A DNA stretch of 64,000 nt from Bacteroides caecimuris (GCF_001688725.2 NZ_CP015401.2:3100001-3164000); one strand, 5' to 3'; positions 36,322 to 45,641 are shown, counted from the first letter of the stretch. Numbers and translations are program-made. The notes: generated by a model not told the origin, from the sequence alone.

Positions 36322-39300
36322 ATGCTTAATAAAATTATACATTACTCCCTACACAACCGGTTGGTTGTAGTCTGCGCGACCATCCTCCTGCTAATTGCGG
36401 GAACGTATACCGCCATGCATACGGAAGTAGACGTATTCCCCGACCTGAACGCACCTACGGTAGTCATCATGACCGAGGCCAACGGTATGGCTGCGGAAGA
36501 GGTTGAACAGCTCGTCACTTTTCCTGTTGAAACTGCCGTAAACGGAGCTACGGGTGTACGCCGTGTACGCTCTTCTTCTACCAACGGATTTTCCGTTGTC
36601 TGGGTAGAATTTGATTGGGGAACCGATATTTATCTCGCTCGCCAGATTGTTAGCGAGAAGTTAGCAGTGGTCAGCGAATCACTGCCGGTCAACGTCGGTA
36701 AACCGACACTCGGCCCACAATCTTCCATCTTGGGCGAAATGCTCATCGTCGGTCTGACTGCCGACTCTACTTCGATGCTCGATCTTCGTACGATTGCGGA
36801 CTGGACCATCCGTCCCCGTCTATTGTCTACCGGAGGAGTGGCACAGGTTGCCGTGCTCGGAGGAGATATCAAAGAATATCAGATTCAGCTGGATCCCGAA
36901 CGGATGCGTCATTACGGCATTTCGATGGGAGAAGTGATGGCTGTGACACAGGATATGAACCTGAACGCAAACGGAGGTGTGCTCTACGAATTTGGAAATG
37001 AATATATTGTGCGCGGTGTACTTTCTACTTCTAAAACAGAACAACTTGGCAAAGCGGTAGTAAAGACAGTGAACAACTTCCCTGTCACGCTGGAAGATAT
37101 TGCGGACGTAACCATCGGACCGAAAGCCCCGAAACTGGGAACTGCTTCAGAGCGTGGAAAATCTGCCGTACTGATGACTATTACCAAACAGCCGGCTACC
37201 AGTACGCTGGAACTGACGGATAAATTGGAAGCATCTTTGAAAGACCTGCAAAAGAATCTGCCACCGGACGTAAAAGTTTCAACGGACATATTCCGTCAAA
37301 GCCGCTTTATCGAAAGTTCCATCGGCAATGTGAAGAAATCACTCTTTGAAGGAGGTATTTTTGTAGTAATCGTACTCTTCCTGTTCCTGGCAAATGTGCG
37401 CACTACATTGATTTCATTGGTAACGCTGCCTCTTTCCCTGCTTGTTTCGATTCTGACACTACACTACATGGGACTGACAATCAACACCATGAGCCTCGGA
37501 GGTATGGCGATAGCCATCGGATCATTGGTAGACGACGCCATCGTCGATGTGGAAAACGTGTATAAACGACTGCGGGAGAACCGTCAGAAAGCAGAAGCGG
37601 AAAGGTTAAGTACACTCGAGGTGGTATTCAATGCTTCGAAAGAGGTGCGGATGCCTATACTTAATTCTACGCTGATTATCGTTGTCAGCTTTGTTCCGTT
37701 GTTCTTCCTTAGCGGAATGGAAGGCAGAATGTTGGTTCCGCTGGGCGTTGCCTTTATCGTAGCATTGTTCGCGTCGACAGTAGTTGCTCTGACGCTGACT
37801 CCGGTGCTCTGTTCTTATCTATTAGGAAGCAATAAGACAAACAAGGAACTGAAAGAAGCTCCCCTTGCCCGTTGGATGAAAGGGATTTATGAAAAGGCAC
37901 TGACTTGGGTGCTGGCACACAAACGAGTGACACTTGGAGGTACAATCGCACTCTTTGTGGTTGCGCTCGGAGTGTTCTTTACACTCGGACGCAGTTTCCT
38001 TCCTTCCTTTAATGAAGGATCGTTCACCATCAATATTAGTTCTCTACCGGGTATTTCACTGGAAGAAAGCAATAAAATGGGACATCGGGCAGAAGAGTTA
38101 TTGATGACGATTCCCGAAATACAAACCGTAGCCCGGAAAACGGGACGCGCCGAACTGGACGAGCACGCGTTAGGGGTAAACGTTTCTGAAATAGAAGCTC
38201 CGTTTGAACTGAAAGATCGTTCGCGCAGTGAACTGGTAGCTGATGTACGTGAAAAGTTGGGTACTATCACCGGGGCAAATATAGAAATCGGACAACCAAT
38301 CAGTCACCGTATCGACGCTATGTTATCGGGTACGAAAGCGAATATCGCTATCAAACTGTTCGGAGACGACCTGAATAAGATGTTTTCACTCGGTAATCAA
38401 ATTAAAGAAGCTATCAGTGATATTCCCGGTGTTGCCGACCTGAACGTGGAACAACAGATTGAACGTCCGCAGCTGAAAATACAGCCTAAACGGGAAATGT
38501 TGGCTAAGTTCGGTATTACTCTGCCGGAGTTCTCGGAATATGTGAACGTTGCTTTGGCCGGAAAAGTGATCTCGCAGGTTTATGAACAAGGCAAGAGTTT
38601 CGATCTGATCGTGAAAGTGAAGGATGATGCCCGGGATGAAATAGAAAAAATCCGCAACTTGATGGTAGACACGAATGACGGGCGCAAAGTACCTTTGAAC
38701 TATGTAGCAGAAGTGGTATCAGCCATGGGACCAAATACGATCAACCGCGAGAATGTAAAACGTAAAATTGTGATTTCTGCTAATGTGGCCGACCGCGATT
38801 TGCGTAGTGTTGTAAATGATATTCAGAAACGCATCGACACATCGGTGCAACTGCCCGAAGGCTATCACATCGAGTATGGCGGACAGTTTGAAAGTGAACA
38901 GGCTGCCAGCCGGACACTGGCGCTGACTTCATTTATCAGCATTGTAGTAATCTTCTTGTTATTGTATAATGAGTTCCGTAGCGTGAAAGAGTCGGGCGTC
39001 ATCTTGCTGAATCTTCCGCTGGCGCTGATCGGTGGCGTATTTGCTTTGGTGATTACAACAGGAGAAGTCAGTATTCCGGCTATCATCGGTTTCATTTCCT
39101 TGTTCGGTATTGCAACGCGTAACGGTATGTTGCTCATCAGCCACTACAATCATCTACAAAAGGAAGAAGGTTTGAATGCGTACGATAGTGTGCTCCGAGG
39201 TTCTCTCGACCGTCTGAATCCGATTTTGATGACGGCATTGTCTTCTGCACTGGCACTGATTCCATTGGCACTCGGTGGCGACTTGCCGGGTAACGAAATT

Positions 39301-39432
39301 CAAAGTCCGATGGCAAAAGTGATTTTAGGAGGGTTATTAACGTCTACTTTTTTAAACGGTTTTATCGTTCCGATTGTTTATCTGATGATGCATCGGAAAA
39401 AAGCTGTAGCGCGTGATGTTTTTCCCCGGTGA
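36322..39432 (+). CDS. Heavy-metal efflux RND pump, CzcA/CusA family
   Basis: 1036 aa, the expected length for an HME-type RND pump. Twelve transmembrane helices in the usual 1+5, 1+5 layout around two large periplasmic loops. N-terminal entry YSLHNRLVVVCATILLLIAG; DVFPDLNAPTVVIMTEA matches the first porter loop. The TM4 proton-relay segment GSLVDDAIVDVENVYKRL carries three Asp and one Glu. It is driven by the proton gradient and exports metal ions from periplasm or cytoplasm. The stop codon (39430-39432) lies inside the first unit of the 22-bp tandem array. Metal specificity cannot be read from sequence alone. Confidence 0.92.
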   Translation: MLNKIIHYSLHNRLVVVCATILLLIAGTYTAMHTEVDVFPDLNAPTVVIMTEANGMAAEEVEQLVTFPVETAVNGATGVRRVRSSSTNGFSVVWVEFDWGTDIYLARQIVSEKLAVVSESLPVNVGKPTLGPQSSILGEMLIVGLTADSTSMLDLRTIADWTIRPRLLSTGGVAQVAVLGGDIKEYQIQLDPERMRHYGISMGEVMAVTQDMNLNANGGVLYEFGNEYIVRGVLSTSKTEQLGKAVVKTVNNFPVTLEDIADVTIGPKAPKLGTASERGKSAVLMTITKQPATSTLELTDKLEASLKDLQKNLPPDVKVSTDIFRQSRFIESSIGNVKKSLFEGGIFVVIVLFLFLANVRTTLISLVTLPLSLLVSILTLHYMGLTINTMSLGGMAIAIGSLVDDAIVDVENVYKRLRENRQKAEAERLSTLEVVFNASKEVRMPILNSTLIIVVSFVPLFFLSGMEGRMLVPLGVAFIVALFASTVVALTLTPVLCSYLLGSNKTNKELKEAPLARWMKGIYEKALTWVLAHKRVTLGGTIALFVVALGVFFTLGRSFLPSFNEGSFTINISSLPGISLEESNKMGHRAEELLMTIPEIQTVARKTGRAELDEHALGVNVSEIEAPFELKDRSRSELVADVREKLGTITGANIEIGQPISHRIDAMLSGTKANIAIKLFGDDLNKMFSLGNQIKEAISDIPGVADLNVEQQIERPQLKIQPKREMLAKFGITLPEFSEYVNVALAGKVISQVYEQGKSFDLIVKVKDDARDEIEKIRNLMVDTNDGRKVPLNYVAEVVSAMGPNTINRENVKRKIVISANVADRDLRSVVNDIQKRIDTSVQLPEGYHIEYGGQFESEQAASRTLALTSFISIVVIFLLLYNEFRSVKESGVILLNLPLALIGGVFALVITTGEVSIPAIIGFISLFGIATRNGMLLISHYNHLQKEEGLNAYDSVLRGSLDRLNPILMTALSSALALIPLALGGDLPGNEIQSPMAKVILGGLLTSTFLNGFIVPIVYLMMHRKKAVARDVFPR

Positions 39433-39537
39433 TGAAACAAGTGTTTCTCAGTGATGAAACAAGTGTTTCCCAGTGATGAAACAAGTGTTTCCCAGTGATG
39501 AAACAAGTATTTCCCGGTAATGAAACAAATAGATGCC
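39428..39537 (+). repeat. Tandem array of five 22-bp units at the end of the RND pump gene
   Basis: Units begin at 39428, 39450, 39472, 39494 and 39516. Units 2 and 3 are identical; 1 and 4 differ from them by two and one bases; 5 is degenerate. The core is GTGATGAAACAAGTGTTT, which contains the small dyad GAAAC-AAGT-GTTTC. The pump's stop codon is inside unit 1, and the preceding GTGATGTTTTTCCC in the coding sequence looks like a further partial unit. Confidence 0.9.
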
Positions 39538-39550
39538 TTAGCATAAAGTA

Positions 39551-39743
39551 ACGTTAGTTCGATATAAACTTGTACTATTCCGATTCTCCTCCTTCAGGAA
39601 GGAGGAGTCCCCGTAGGGGGAGGTGGTAGGTAAAAGTGTAAATTTATATATTACAGAATAATATGTATTCCTACACCCCGTCCTTCGGACACCCCTCCTT
39701 CCCAAAGGGAAGCCATGCGGACGAAGTCATATCGAACTTACGT
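39551..39743 (+). mobile_element. MITE-like element, copy 1
   Basis: 193 bp without coding capacity. Terminal inverted repeats ACGTTAGTTCGATAT and ACGTAAGTTCGATAT (14 of 15 identical), flanked by a 7-bp direct repeat TAAAGTA (39544-39550 and 39744-39750). The interior contains two hairpins, CTCCTCCTTCAGGAAGGAGGAG and GTCCTTCGGAC-like. A near-identical inverted copy lies at 41001-41192. Confidence 0.75.
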
Positions 39744-39789
39744 TAAAGTATCTATCAACAATAGCTTGTAACAAATAAAAAAATTAGAA

Positions 39790-40974
39790 ATGAAACAAAT
39801 CATGACCATAAGCACTGCACTTCTTTTCTTAACCATAGGCGAAGTGCAAGCCCAAAACGGAATTGAACAGGTATTGAAGAATATCGAAACGAACAATAAG
39901 GAGTTGCAGGCAAACGAGCAACTGATTACTTCGCAGAAGCTGGAAGCTAAAACGGATAATAACCTGCCTGATCCTACACTCTCTTACGCACATCTATGGG
40001 GAGCGAAAGATAAAAACGAAACAATCGGCGAACTGGTTGTTTCACAAAGCTTTGATTTCCCCAGTTTATATGCTACACGCAACAAGTTGAATCGTCTGAA
40101 AGCCGGAGCTTTTGACAGTCAGTCAGATGTTTTCCGTCAAGAGAAACTATTACAGGCGAAAGAACTTTGCCTGGATATTATCATGCTTCGTCAGCAAAAG
40201 CATATTCTGGAAGAACGCCTCCGCAATGCGGAAGAACTTGCAAAGATGTATGCCAAACGTCTCCAAACAGGAGATGCAAATGCTCTCGAAACCAACAAAA
40301 TCAATCTGGAACTGTTGAATGTCAGAACAGAAGCGTCTCTGAACGAAACAGCACTCCGCAACAAACAGCAGGAGCTGAATACGCTGAATGGTAATATTCC
40401 GGTAGTTTTCGAAGAAAACCAATATCCGGCTATACCTTTCCCAAACGATTATCAAATATTGAAGTCGGAAGTCATGGCAACGGACCGTACTCTTATGGCG
40501 CTCGGCAACGAAAGTCTTGTTGCCCGTAAACAGATTGCTGTCAATAAATCACAATGGCTACCGAAGCTGGAACTCGGCTACCGCCGGAACACAGAAACAG
40601 GCGTACCTTTCAACGGTGTAGTGGTAGGTTTCTCTTTCCCGCTTTTTGAAAACCGGAATAAGGTAAAAATCGCCAAAGCACAGGCTCTTAACATTGACTT
40701 ACAAAAGGATAATGCTACCCTGCAAGTAGAGTCCGAATTGGCACAGCTTTACCGGGAAGCGAAAACACTGCACGCTTCGATGGAAGAATACAGCAAGACT
40801 TTCCAGTCGCAACAAGATCTGTCACTGCTGAAACAGGCTCTGACAGGTGGACAGATTAGTATGATTGAATATTTCGTTGAAGTTTCTGTCATCTACCAAA
40901 GCTATCAGAACTATCTGCAACTGGAAAATCAGTACCAGAAAGCAATGGCACGGATTTACAAGAGTAAGTTGTAA
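39790..40974 (+). CDS. TolC-family outer-membrane channel, CusC/CzcC-like
   Basis: 394 aa with a signal peptide (ending VQAQN). Two OEP repeats of long amphipathic helices and strand pairs (about 30-200 and 220-390); GVPFNGVVVGFSFPLFENRNKVKIAKAQ is the typical second-repeat signature and is intact. No lipobox Cys. It would complete the tripartite efflux system of the two genes upstream, though it is separated from the pump by 357 bp of repeats and may have its own promoter. The gene lies between two inverted copies of the MITE-like repeat. Confidence 0.9.
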   Translation: MKQIMTISTALLFLTIGEVQAQNGIEQVLKNIETNNKELQANEQLITSQKLEAKTDNNLPDPTLSYAHLWGAKDKNETIGELVVSQSFDFPSLYATRNKLNRLKAGAFDSQSDVFRQEKLLQAKELCLDIIMLRQQKHILEERLRNAEELAKMYAKRLQTGDANALETNKINLELLNVRTEASLNETALRNKQQELNTLNGNIPVVFEENQYPAIPFPNDYQILKSEVMATDRTLMALGNESLVARKQIAVNKSQWLPKLELGYRRNTETGVPFNGVVVGFSFPLFENRNKVKIAKAQALNIDLQKDNATLQVESELAQLYREAKTLHASMEEYSKTFQSQQDLSLLKQALTGGQISMIEYFVEVSVIYQSYQNYLQLENQYQKAMARIYKSKL

Positions 40975-41000
40975 ATAGTACATAAAATCCTTTAGACATG

Positions 41001-41192
41001 GATTACGCCGAACATACCGCACAGTTTCCCCTCCTTTCGGGAAGGAGGGGTGTCCGAAGGACGGGGTGGTAGGAATACATATTATTCTGTAATATATAAA
41101 TTTACACTTTTACCTACCACCTCCCCCTACGGGGACTCCTCCTTCCCGAAGGAGGAGAATCGAAATAGTACAAGCTTATATCGAACTTACGC
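41001..41192 (-). mobile_element. MITE-like element, copy 2 (inverted relative to copy 1)
   Basis: About 150 bp (41040-41192) are nearly identical to copy 1 in reverse orientation, including the 15-bp terminal repeat ATATCGAACTTACGC (41178-41192). The other end (41001-41040) has diverged and its terminal repeat is barely recognisable (TTACGCCGAACATA), so this copy is probably no longer mobile. Confidence 0.7.
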
Positions 41193-41197
41193 TAATT

Positions 41198-41273
41198 TTA
41201 GGCACGGATTCCACGGATTTTAGCAATATGATTGCCATAAAGCAACAGCGTAATCCGTGTAATCCGTGCCTAA
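41198..41273. repeat. Inverted repeat TTAGGCACGGATT
   Basis: Arms TTAGGCACGGATTCCACGGA and its complement ending ATCCGTGCCTAA, 22 bp with one mismatch, around a 32-bp loop. It directly abuts the MITE copy at 41001-41192. It may serve as a terminator, but no T-run follows. Confidence 0.6.
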
Positions 41274-41337
41274 ATATATCTCCCCTCTCCTTTCTCATTT
41301 TCTTTAAGTTCCAACTAAATATTTCAAAATAATATGC

Positions 41338-41345
41338 TACATTTG
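41338..41345 (+). promoter_or_regulatory. -7 element of the 41368 lipoprotein
   Basis: TACATTTG, 22 bp before the ATG. Confidence 0.5.
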
Positions 41346-41367
41346 CAACGAACATAAAATACAGATT

Positions 41368-42195
41368 ATGAGAACGAAACAATTCTATCTATTCATGTTA
41401 TGTTGCATCCTTACACTATTCAGCGGGTGTAAAGAGGATGAAGAAAATCCACTCCGTTTTTACAACAGTGAATATGAAGTACCCATGGGTGGCAGACGTT
41501 ACCTTGGACTGGAAAGCGGAAATGGTGATTACTCACTTGAAGTTAAAGACACACGCATCGCAAGCGCAGGAACCGAAACCGGCTGGAGCGGAGTACCTGC
41601 CGGACGTATGATTTATGTTACCGGTATTCTCACCGGGCAAACTTATCTGACAGTAACGGACAACGCCACACAAGAAACCTGCACCCTGCCAATCAAGGTT
41701 GTCGACAATTACGAAGATATAAAGTTGCTCCGCAGCCACTTGTCTAACTTACCCAACGGAGACGCGAATCTCCTGCCCGGCATTTCCGACATTTTTCTAA
41801 TCAACAATCACGCACGGGATGCTTATTTTTTCAAACAGGGAGAACAAACTGCTTTTTCATCCGGACTTACCCTAATAACTCGAGGAAGTTATAAACTGGA
41901 AAAAGAAGAAGGAAATAATGAGAAAACTATACTGACTCTCACCTTTTCGGAAGATGCGGCAACACCTATTTCCAATCATAAATTCATCTTGTGGGGAAAC
42001 GCATACGTATTTCACCGCTTGGATAAAAGCTTGAATCTGAATTGGAATACTCCACCCATCGGAGAAACGCGGACATCACCTGCACCACCTCCTTCCTACA
42101 CGCTGGAAGAAATCGCTGGAGGTGAACCAGGCACAGGCAAACAAATTAGTTTTACCCTTTCCGAACAGGAAATACCTGCCGGAATACTGCCTTAA
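41368..42195 (+). CDS. Lipoprotein of unknown function
   Basis: 275 aa; the signal peptide ends in lipobox FSGCKE. Residues about 30-115 look like a bacterial Ig-like domain (YEVPMGGRRYLGLESGNGDY, VTGILTGQTYLTVTDNATQET, TLPIKVVDNY). The remainder is a separate domain with a Pro-rich hinge (TSPAPPPSYTL) near the end. No enzyme motif and no family I can name. It is a single gene with its own promoter, convergent with the methyltransferase gene. Confidence 0.7.
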   Translation: MRTKQFYLFMLCCILTLFSGCKEDEENPLRFYNSEYEVPMGGRRYLGLESGNGDYSLEVKDTRIASAGTETGWSGVPAGRMIYVTGILTGQTYLTVTDNATQETCTLPIKVVDNYEDIKLLRSHLSNLPNGDANLLPGISDIFLINNHARDAYFFKQGEQTAFSSGLTLITRGSYKLEKEEGNNEKTILTLTFSEDAATPISNHKFILWGNAYVFHRLDKSLNLNWNTPPIGETRTSPAPPPSYTLEEIAGGEPGTGKQISFTLSEQEIPAGILP

Positions 42196-42210
42196 TCAGC
42201 AGGGTCTTCT

Positions 42211-43743
42211 TTAATCAACTGTACTTTCTGCTAATATGCGTATATTTTCCGGCAAGTATCCGCTACGGATACGCCATTCTTGCGGATAGAGATTATTGGC
42301 ACGATTACCGATGTTCTTCACAAATCCGAGAGGAATATGCCGGTACGTAAGCAAAACATATCCACGAGGGGCTGTTACCGGCAAGGTAATGGCCTCTTTT
42401 CGTAAATAAGTGATAGCCTGTTTATAACTTATTTCTTCCGTAGCGAAAGCTTCCCGGCATAAAAGTGAACTACACATCGCCAATGCATGGTCAGGTATCA
42501 AATCCTTTCCTTTCACTTCTCCTATCTCCACTCCTGCCGATACGATTTTCAGGCATTGTTTCATCGCCATTAATTCATCAGCATAATGCTTTGAAAAAGC
42601 CCGGATACTTGTTCCTTCTGCCGACAATATATACTTGTCCGAATTCTCATCGTTCAACCAGCTTTTTGCAATATTCAACTGTTCTTTCGAAACAGGAGAA
42701 GATGCTGCTCCTCCTTTCTTATCTTTCTTTTTAGAAGTCTTCTCCTTCGAGAAAGAAACTACCGGAATCTCGTCTCCTGTCTCCGGCTTCCGAAAAGCTG
42801 CCAGGAAAAAGCCTTCGCCTTTCGTCTTATGAGGGAAAAAATGATAGACAGGAATAGAAGATTTAGAACCCTCACAATTATCAGGTAAAAGATCTCCTGT
42901 TATATTCCAGTTTTCCTGTACCTGCACAGTTAACGGTTCGGCTCCATACTCTTGTTGAATCCAACGTGCATTCTCTTCGTCCTCTTTTGTATTAAATGTA
43001 CACGTACTATATATAAGAATTCCCCCAGGCTTCAACGTGTCCCAAATATCTCCAATAATCCGCCGCTGCCGCTGCCAACAGATTTCTACATTCTCGGGAC
43101 TCCACTCTTCTACAGCGACAGGGTCTTTACGGAACATTCCTTCACCGGAACAGGGAACATCTGTAAGAATCACATCAAAGAAAGACGGTAAAGCCGCAAA
43201 ATCTGCCGGATCATTATTGGTTACTACCACATCCGGATGTCCCCACTTCGTTAAATTCTCCGCAAGAATCTGCGAACGATTCCGGATGACTTCATTAGCC
43301 ACCAGCAAGCTTCCTTCGGGGAGCACACTACGGGCATGAGTAGACTTTCCACCGGGAGCCGCACAAAGATCCAGCATCTTCACCGGTCCAGTGACATACT
43401 GCCGGAGCACCTGCTCCACAAACATAGAAGAAGCTTCCTGAACATAATAACAGCCTGCATGAAACAATGGATCAAACGTGAAAGTGAGACGTTCATCCAG
43501 ATAAAACCCTTCAGAAGACCAAGGGACTTGATTAAATTCAAAGTTGAAAGCTGAAAGTTGAAAATCAGTAATGCAGCCTGCTTGCGGTACAATTCTGCAT
43601 TTTCCATTTTCAATTTTTAATTTTCCATTATTCAACCGGATGCTGACAGGCGGTTCTTGTTGGATGGCAACAGCTAATTTGTCGTATTCTTCATCGCCCA
43701 GCAGGGCACGGGTATAATCTATAAAAGAAGCAGGTAATTCCAT
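42211..43743 (-). CDS. rRNA (cytosine-C5) methyltransferase, RsmF-like, with an in-frame repeat insertion
   Basis: 510 aa. The SAM-dependent NOL1/NOP2/Sun core is clear: AAPGGKSTHA (about residue 128), DPADFAALP, catalytic TDVPCSGEGMFRKDP and STCTFNTKEDEENA with the second Cys. The C-terminal third (from about 330) is the RsmF-type RNA-binding region. Residues about 39-71 (NGKLKIENGK and following) interrupt the otherwise conserved SIRLN...VPWSSEGFYL segment and are encoded by AT-rich simple repeats at 43531-43629. A -7-like TATTTTTG lies at 43770-43777. Confidence 0.88.
   Translation of the reverse strand: MELPASFIDYTRALLGDEEYDKLAVAIQQEPPVSIRLNNGKLKIENGKCRIVPQAGCITDFQLSAFNFEFNQVPWSSEGFYLDERLTFTFDPLFHAGCYYVQEASSMFVEQVLRQYVTGPVKMLDLCAAPGGKSTHARSVLPEGSLLVANEVIRNRSQILAENLTKWGHPDVVVTNNDPADFAALPSFFDVILTDVPCSGEGMFRKDPVAVEEWSPENVEICWQRQRRIIGDIWDTLKPGGILIYSTCTFNTKEDEENARWIQQEYGAEPLTVQVQENWNITGDLLPDNCEGSKSSIPVYHFFPHKTKGEGFFLAAFRKPETGDEIPVVSFSKEKTSKKKDKKGGAASSPVSKEQLNIAKSWLNDENSDKYILSAEGTSIRAFSKHYADELMAMKQCLKIVSAGVEIGEVKGKDLIPDHALAMCSSLLCREAFATEEISYKQAITYLRKEAITLPVTAPRGYVLLTYRHIPLGFVKNIGNRANNLYPQEWRIRSGYLPENIRILAESTVD
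43531..43629 (-). repeat. Simple-repeat insertion within the methyltransferase gene
   Basis: Short AAATTGAAAATGG-type and GTTGAAAGCTGAAAG-type words, arranged roughly as inverted halves around a unique centre. The insertion keeps the frame and adds about 33 residues to a normally conserved N-terminal segment. Confidence 0.6.
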
Positions 43744-43851
43744 TTTTCGTTATTAATTTCCGCAAATATCAAAAATATTTCGTCTCTTTGCAACTTTCTA
43801 TGATATTAACTACGTCTAACAGACAAAGAAATAAATTAAAAAACTATTGAT

Positions 43852-44637
43852 ATGAAAAATTTTCTATTAGCATTGATGGTTGTACTGACCACTTGCACAC
43901 TGGCTATTGCCCAAAACCAAACTACTGTTGTCCGCGATTCTGTCGGAAAAGTAAAAATAACTGTGACCAAAGACAATAAAGCAAAAACAAATAATACTGC
44001 TGTCACAGTCATCGGTGTAGATACAGCGGATATAGATTCCACAGAAGTAGATACAAATTCAAGTAATGTTAATGCTGGTCATGGTAAGGCCAGTTTTACA
44101 TTCGAATCGGATGACGACGATTTCCCATTCCACGGCTTTGGTATCAACGGAGGAACTCTCGTAGCAATCATATCAGTCATTGCCGTTTTCGGATTTCCGG
44201 TATTCATTCTGTTTGTAATCTTCTTCTTCCGTTATATAAACCGGAAAGCACGCTATCGTCTTGCCGAACAGGCACTCGCTGCAGGTCAGCCATTGCCAGT
44301 AGAATTTATTCGTGAAAACAAAACGGTTGACTCACGTTCACAAGGTATCAAGAACACCTTTACAGGTATCGGTCTTTTCATCTTCCTTTGGGCAATCACC
44401 GGTGAATTCGGAATTGGAACGATCGGCTTACTCGTTACATTTATGGGGATCGGACAATGGATCATCGGTAGTAAACAACAGGCTCAAGATACAAATGCTC
44501 CTCAGATGCATACTAGCCATAAAGATGAAAAAAAGAATCAGGATAACGTCAAAAATGATAGCTTCGAAATGATCCCTTTCGCACCCGAAGAGAAAGATAA
44601 TGGAGTAAACGAAGAAAAGAACGACGAGAATAAATGA
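43852..44637 (+). CDS. Membrane protein of unknown function, co-transcribed with an ECF sigma factor
   Basis: 261 aa. Signal peptide (ending AIAQN), an extracytoplasmic Ser/Asp-rich stretch (about 25-90), then three transmembrane segments (about 100-125, 168-190 and 195-215) and a charged cytoplasmic tail. The family may be DUF6249, from memory. Its stop overlaps the sigma factor start (ATGA, 44634-44637), so the genes are translationally coupled. It may sense a membrane or periplasmic signal for the sigma factor, but this is inference. Confidence 0.75.
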   Translation: MKNFLLALMVVLTTCTLAIAQNQTTVVRDSVGKVKITVTKDNKAKTNNTAVTVIGVDTADIDSTEVDTNSSNVNAGHGKASFTFESDDDDFPFHGFGINGGTLVAIISVIAVFGFPVFILFVIFFFRYINRKARYRLAEQALAAGQPLPVEFIRENKTVDSRSQGIKNTFTGIGLFIFLWAITGEFGIGTIGLLVTFMGIGQWIIGSKQQAQDTNAPQMHTSHKDEKKNQDNVKNDSFEMIPFAPEEKDNGVNEEKNDENK

Positions 44638-45185
44638 GCCAACTCAATGATATATCGTTAGTCGCACAGGTCGTGGTGTTCAAGAACACCAAGGCCTTCG
44701 ACCAGTTGGTGGGGAAGTACCAGTCGCCCATTCGGCGATTCTTCCTGAACCTGACTTGCGGCGACAGCGAATTGAGTGACGACCTTGCACAAGATACATT
44801 TATCAAAGCATATACGAACATTGCCTCTTTCCGAAACTTGTCAAGTTTCTCTACGTGGCTGTACCGCATTGCTTATAATGTTTTTTATGATTATATTCGC
44901 AGCCGGAAAGAGACAGCCGACTTGGATACAAAAGAAATAGACGCCATCAACAGTACCGAACAAGAGAATGTAGGACAGAAAATGGATGTTTATCAGTCAC
45001 TCAAAATGCTTAAGGAAGTGGAAAGAACCTGCATTATGTTGTTCTATATGGAGGACATTAGTATCGACAAAATAGCAGGTATTGTAGGAATACCGTCAGG
45101 AACGGTGAAAAGCCACCTGTCACGTGGAAAAGAAAAATTAGCAACGTATTTAAAACAAAACGGTTATGACAGAAATAGACAATGA
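44634..45185 (+). CDS. ECF-type RNA polymerase sigma factor
   Basis: 183 aa. Region 2 (about 20-90: FDQLVGKYQSPIRRFFLNL, DDLAQDTFIKAY, SSFSTWLYRIAYNVFYDYIR) and region 4 (about 120-175: CIMLFYMEDISIDKIAGIVGIPSGTVKSHLSRGKEKL) are complete; there is no region 1 or 3, as expected for ECF factors. It overlaps both neighbours (4 bp upstream, 20 bp downstream), which ties the three proteins together stoichiometrically. No SusC/FecR-type gene is adjacent, so it is not an obvious polysaccharide-locus sigma factor. Confidence 0.92.
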   Translation: MSQLNDISLVAQVVVFKNTKAFDQLVGKYQSPIRRFFLNLTCGDSELSDDLAQDTFIKAYTNIASFRNLSSFSTWLYRIAYNVFYDYIRSRKETADLDTKEIDAINSTEQENVGQKMDVYQSLKMLKEVERTCIMLFYMEDISIDKIAGIVGIPSGTVKSHLSRGKEKLATYLKQNGYDRNRQ

Positions 45186-45495
45186 TAAGCTCTTGCGCGA
45201 TTTCTTCGCAGAAAACAAGCAGGAAATAGCAGACAACGGATTCAGTCGCCGTGTTATGCACCATTTACCCGGTCGTAGCAACTACCTGGCTCGTATCTGG
45301 AGTGCCTTTGTAATGACTGTTGCGGCCGTACTTTTTGTATGGTTAGGCGGATTGGAAGCAGCTTGGGGAACAATAAGAGAAGTATTTATCGGCATGATTA
45401 ATCATGGCACTACCAGCCTTGACCCAAAGTCAATTATTATCGCAGCTGCCGTATTATTATTTATGGCTACACGAAAGGTTGCTTCTATGGCATAA
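45166..45495 (+). CDS. Small membrane protein, candidate anti-sigma factor
   Basis: 109 aa, start overlapping the sigma gene by 20 bp. N-terminal soluble 35 residues (DKLLRDFFAENKQEIADNGFSRRVMHHLP) are followed by two transmembrane helices (about 40-62 and 88-105). This small soluble-plus-membrane layout and the overlap fit an anti-sigma protein, possibly DUF5056 (from memory). No zinc-binding anti-sigma motif is present. Confidence 0.7.
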   Translation: MTEIDNDKLLRDFFAENKQEIADNGFSRRVMHHLPGRSNYLARIWSAFVMTVAAVLFVWLGGLEAAWGTIREVFIGMINHGTTSLDPKSIIIAAAVLLFMATRKVASMA

Positions 45496-45641
45496 ACAAA
45501 ATAAATACAGATTAAAAGTCCAAAGCATAAGTTTCCCGGATTTTTATATTTATGAGTCAAAGAACTCTTTATCCCTCTCTTTTAGTGTTAAACAATAATA
45601 AATCTACCCTTTACTCCAAGTAAGCCCAAACATAGATGTTG

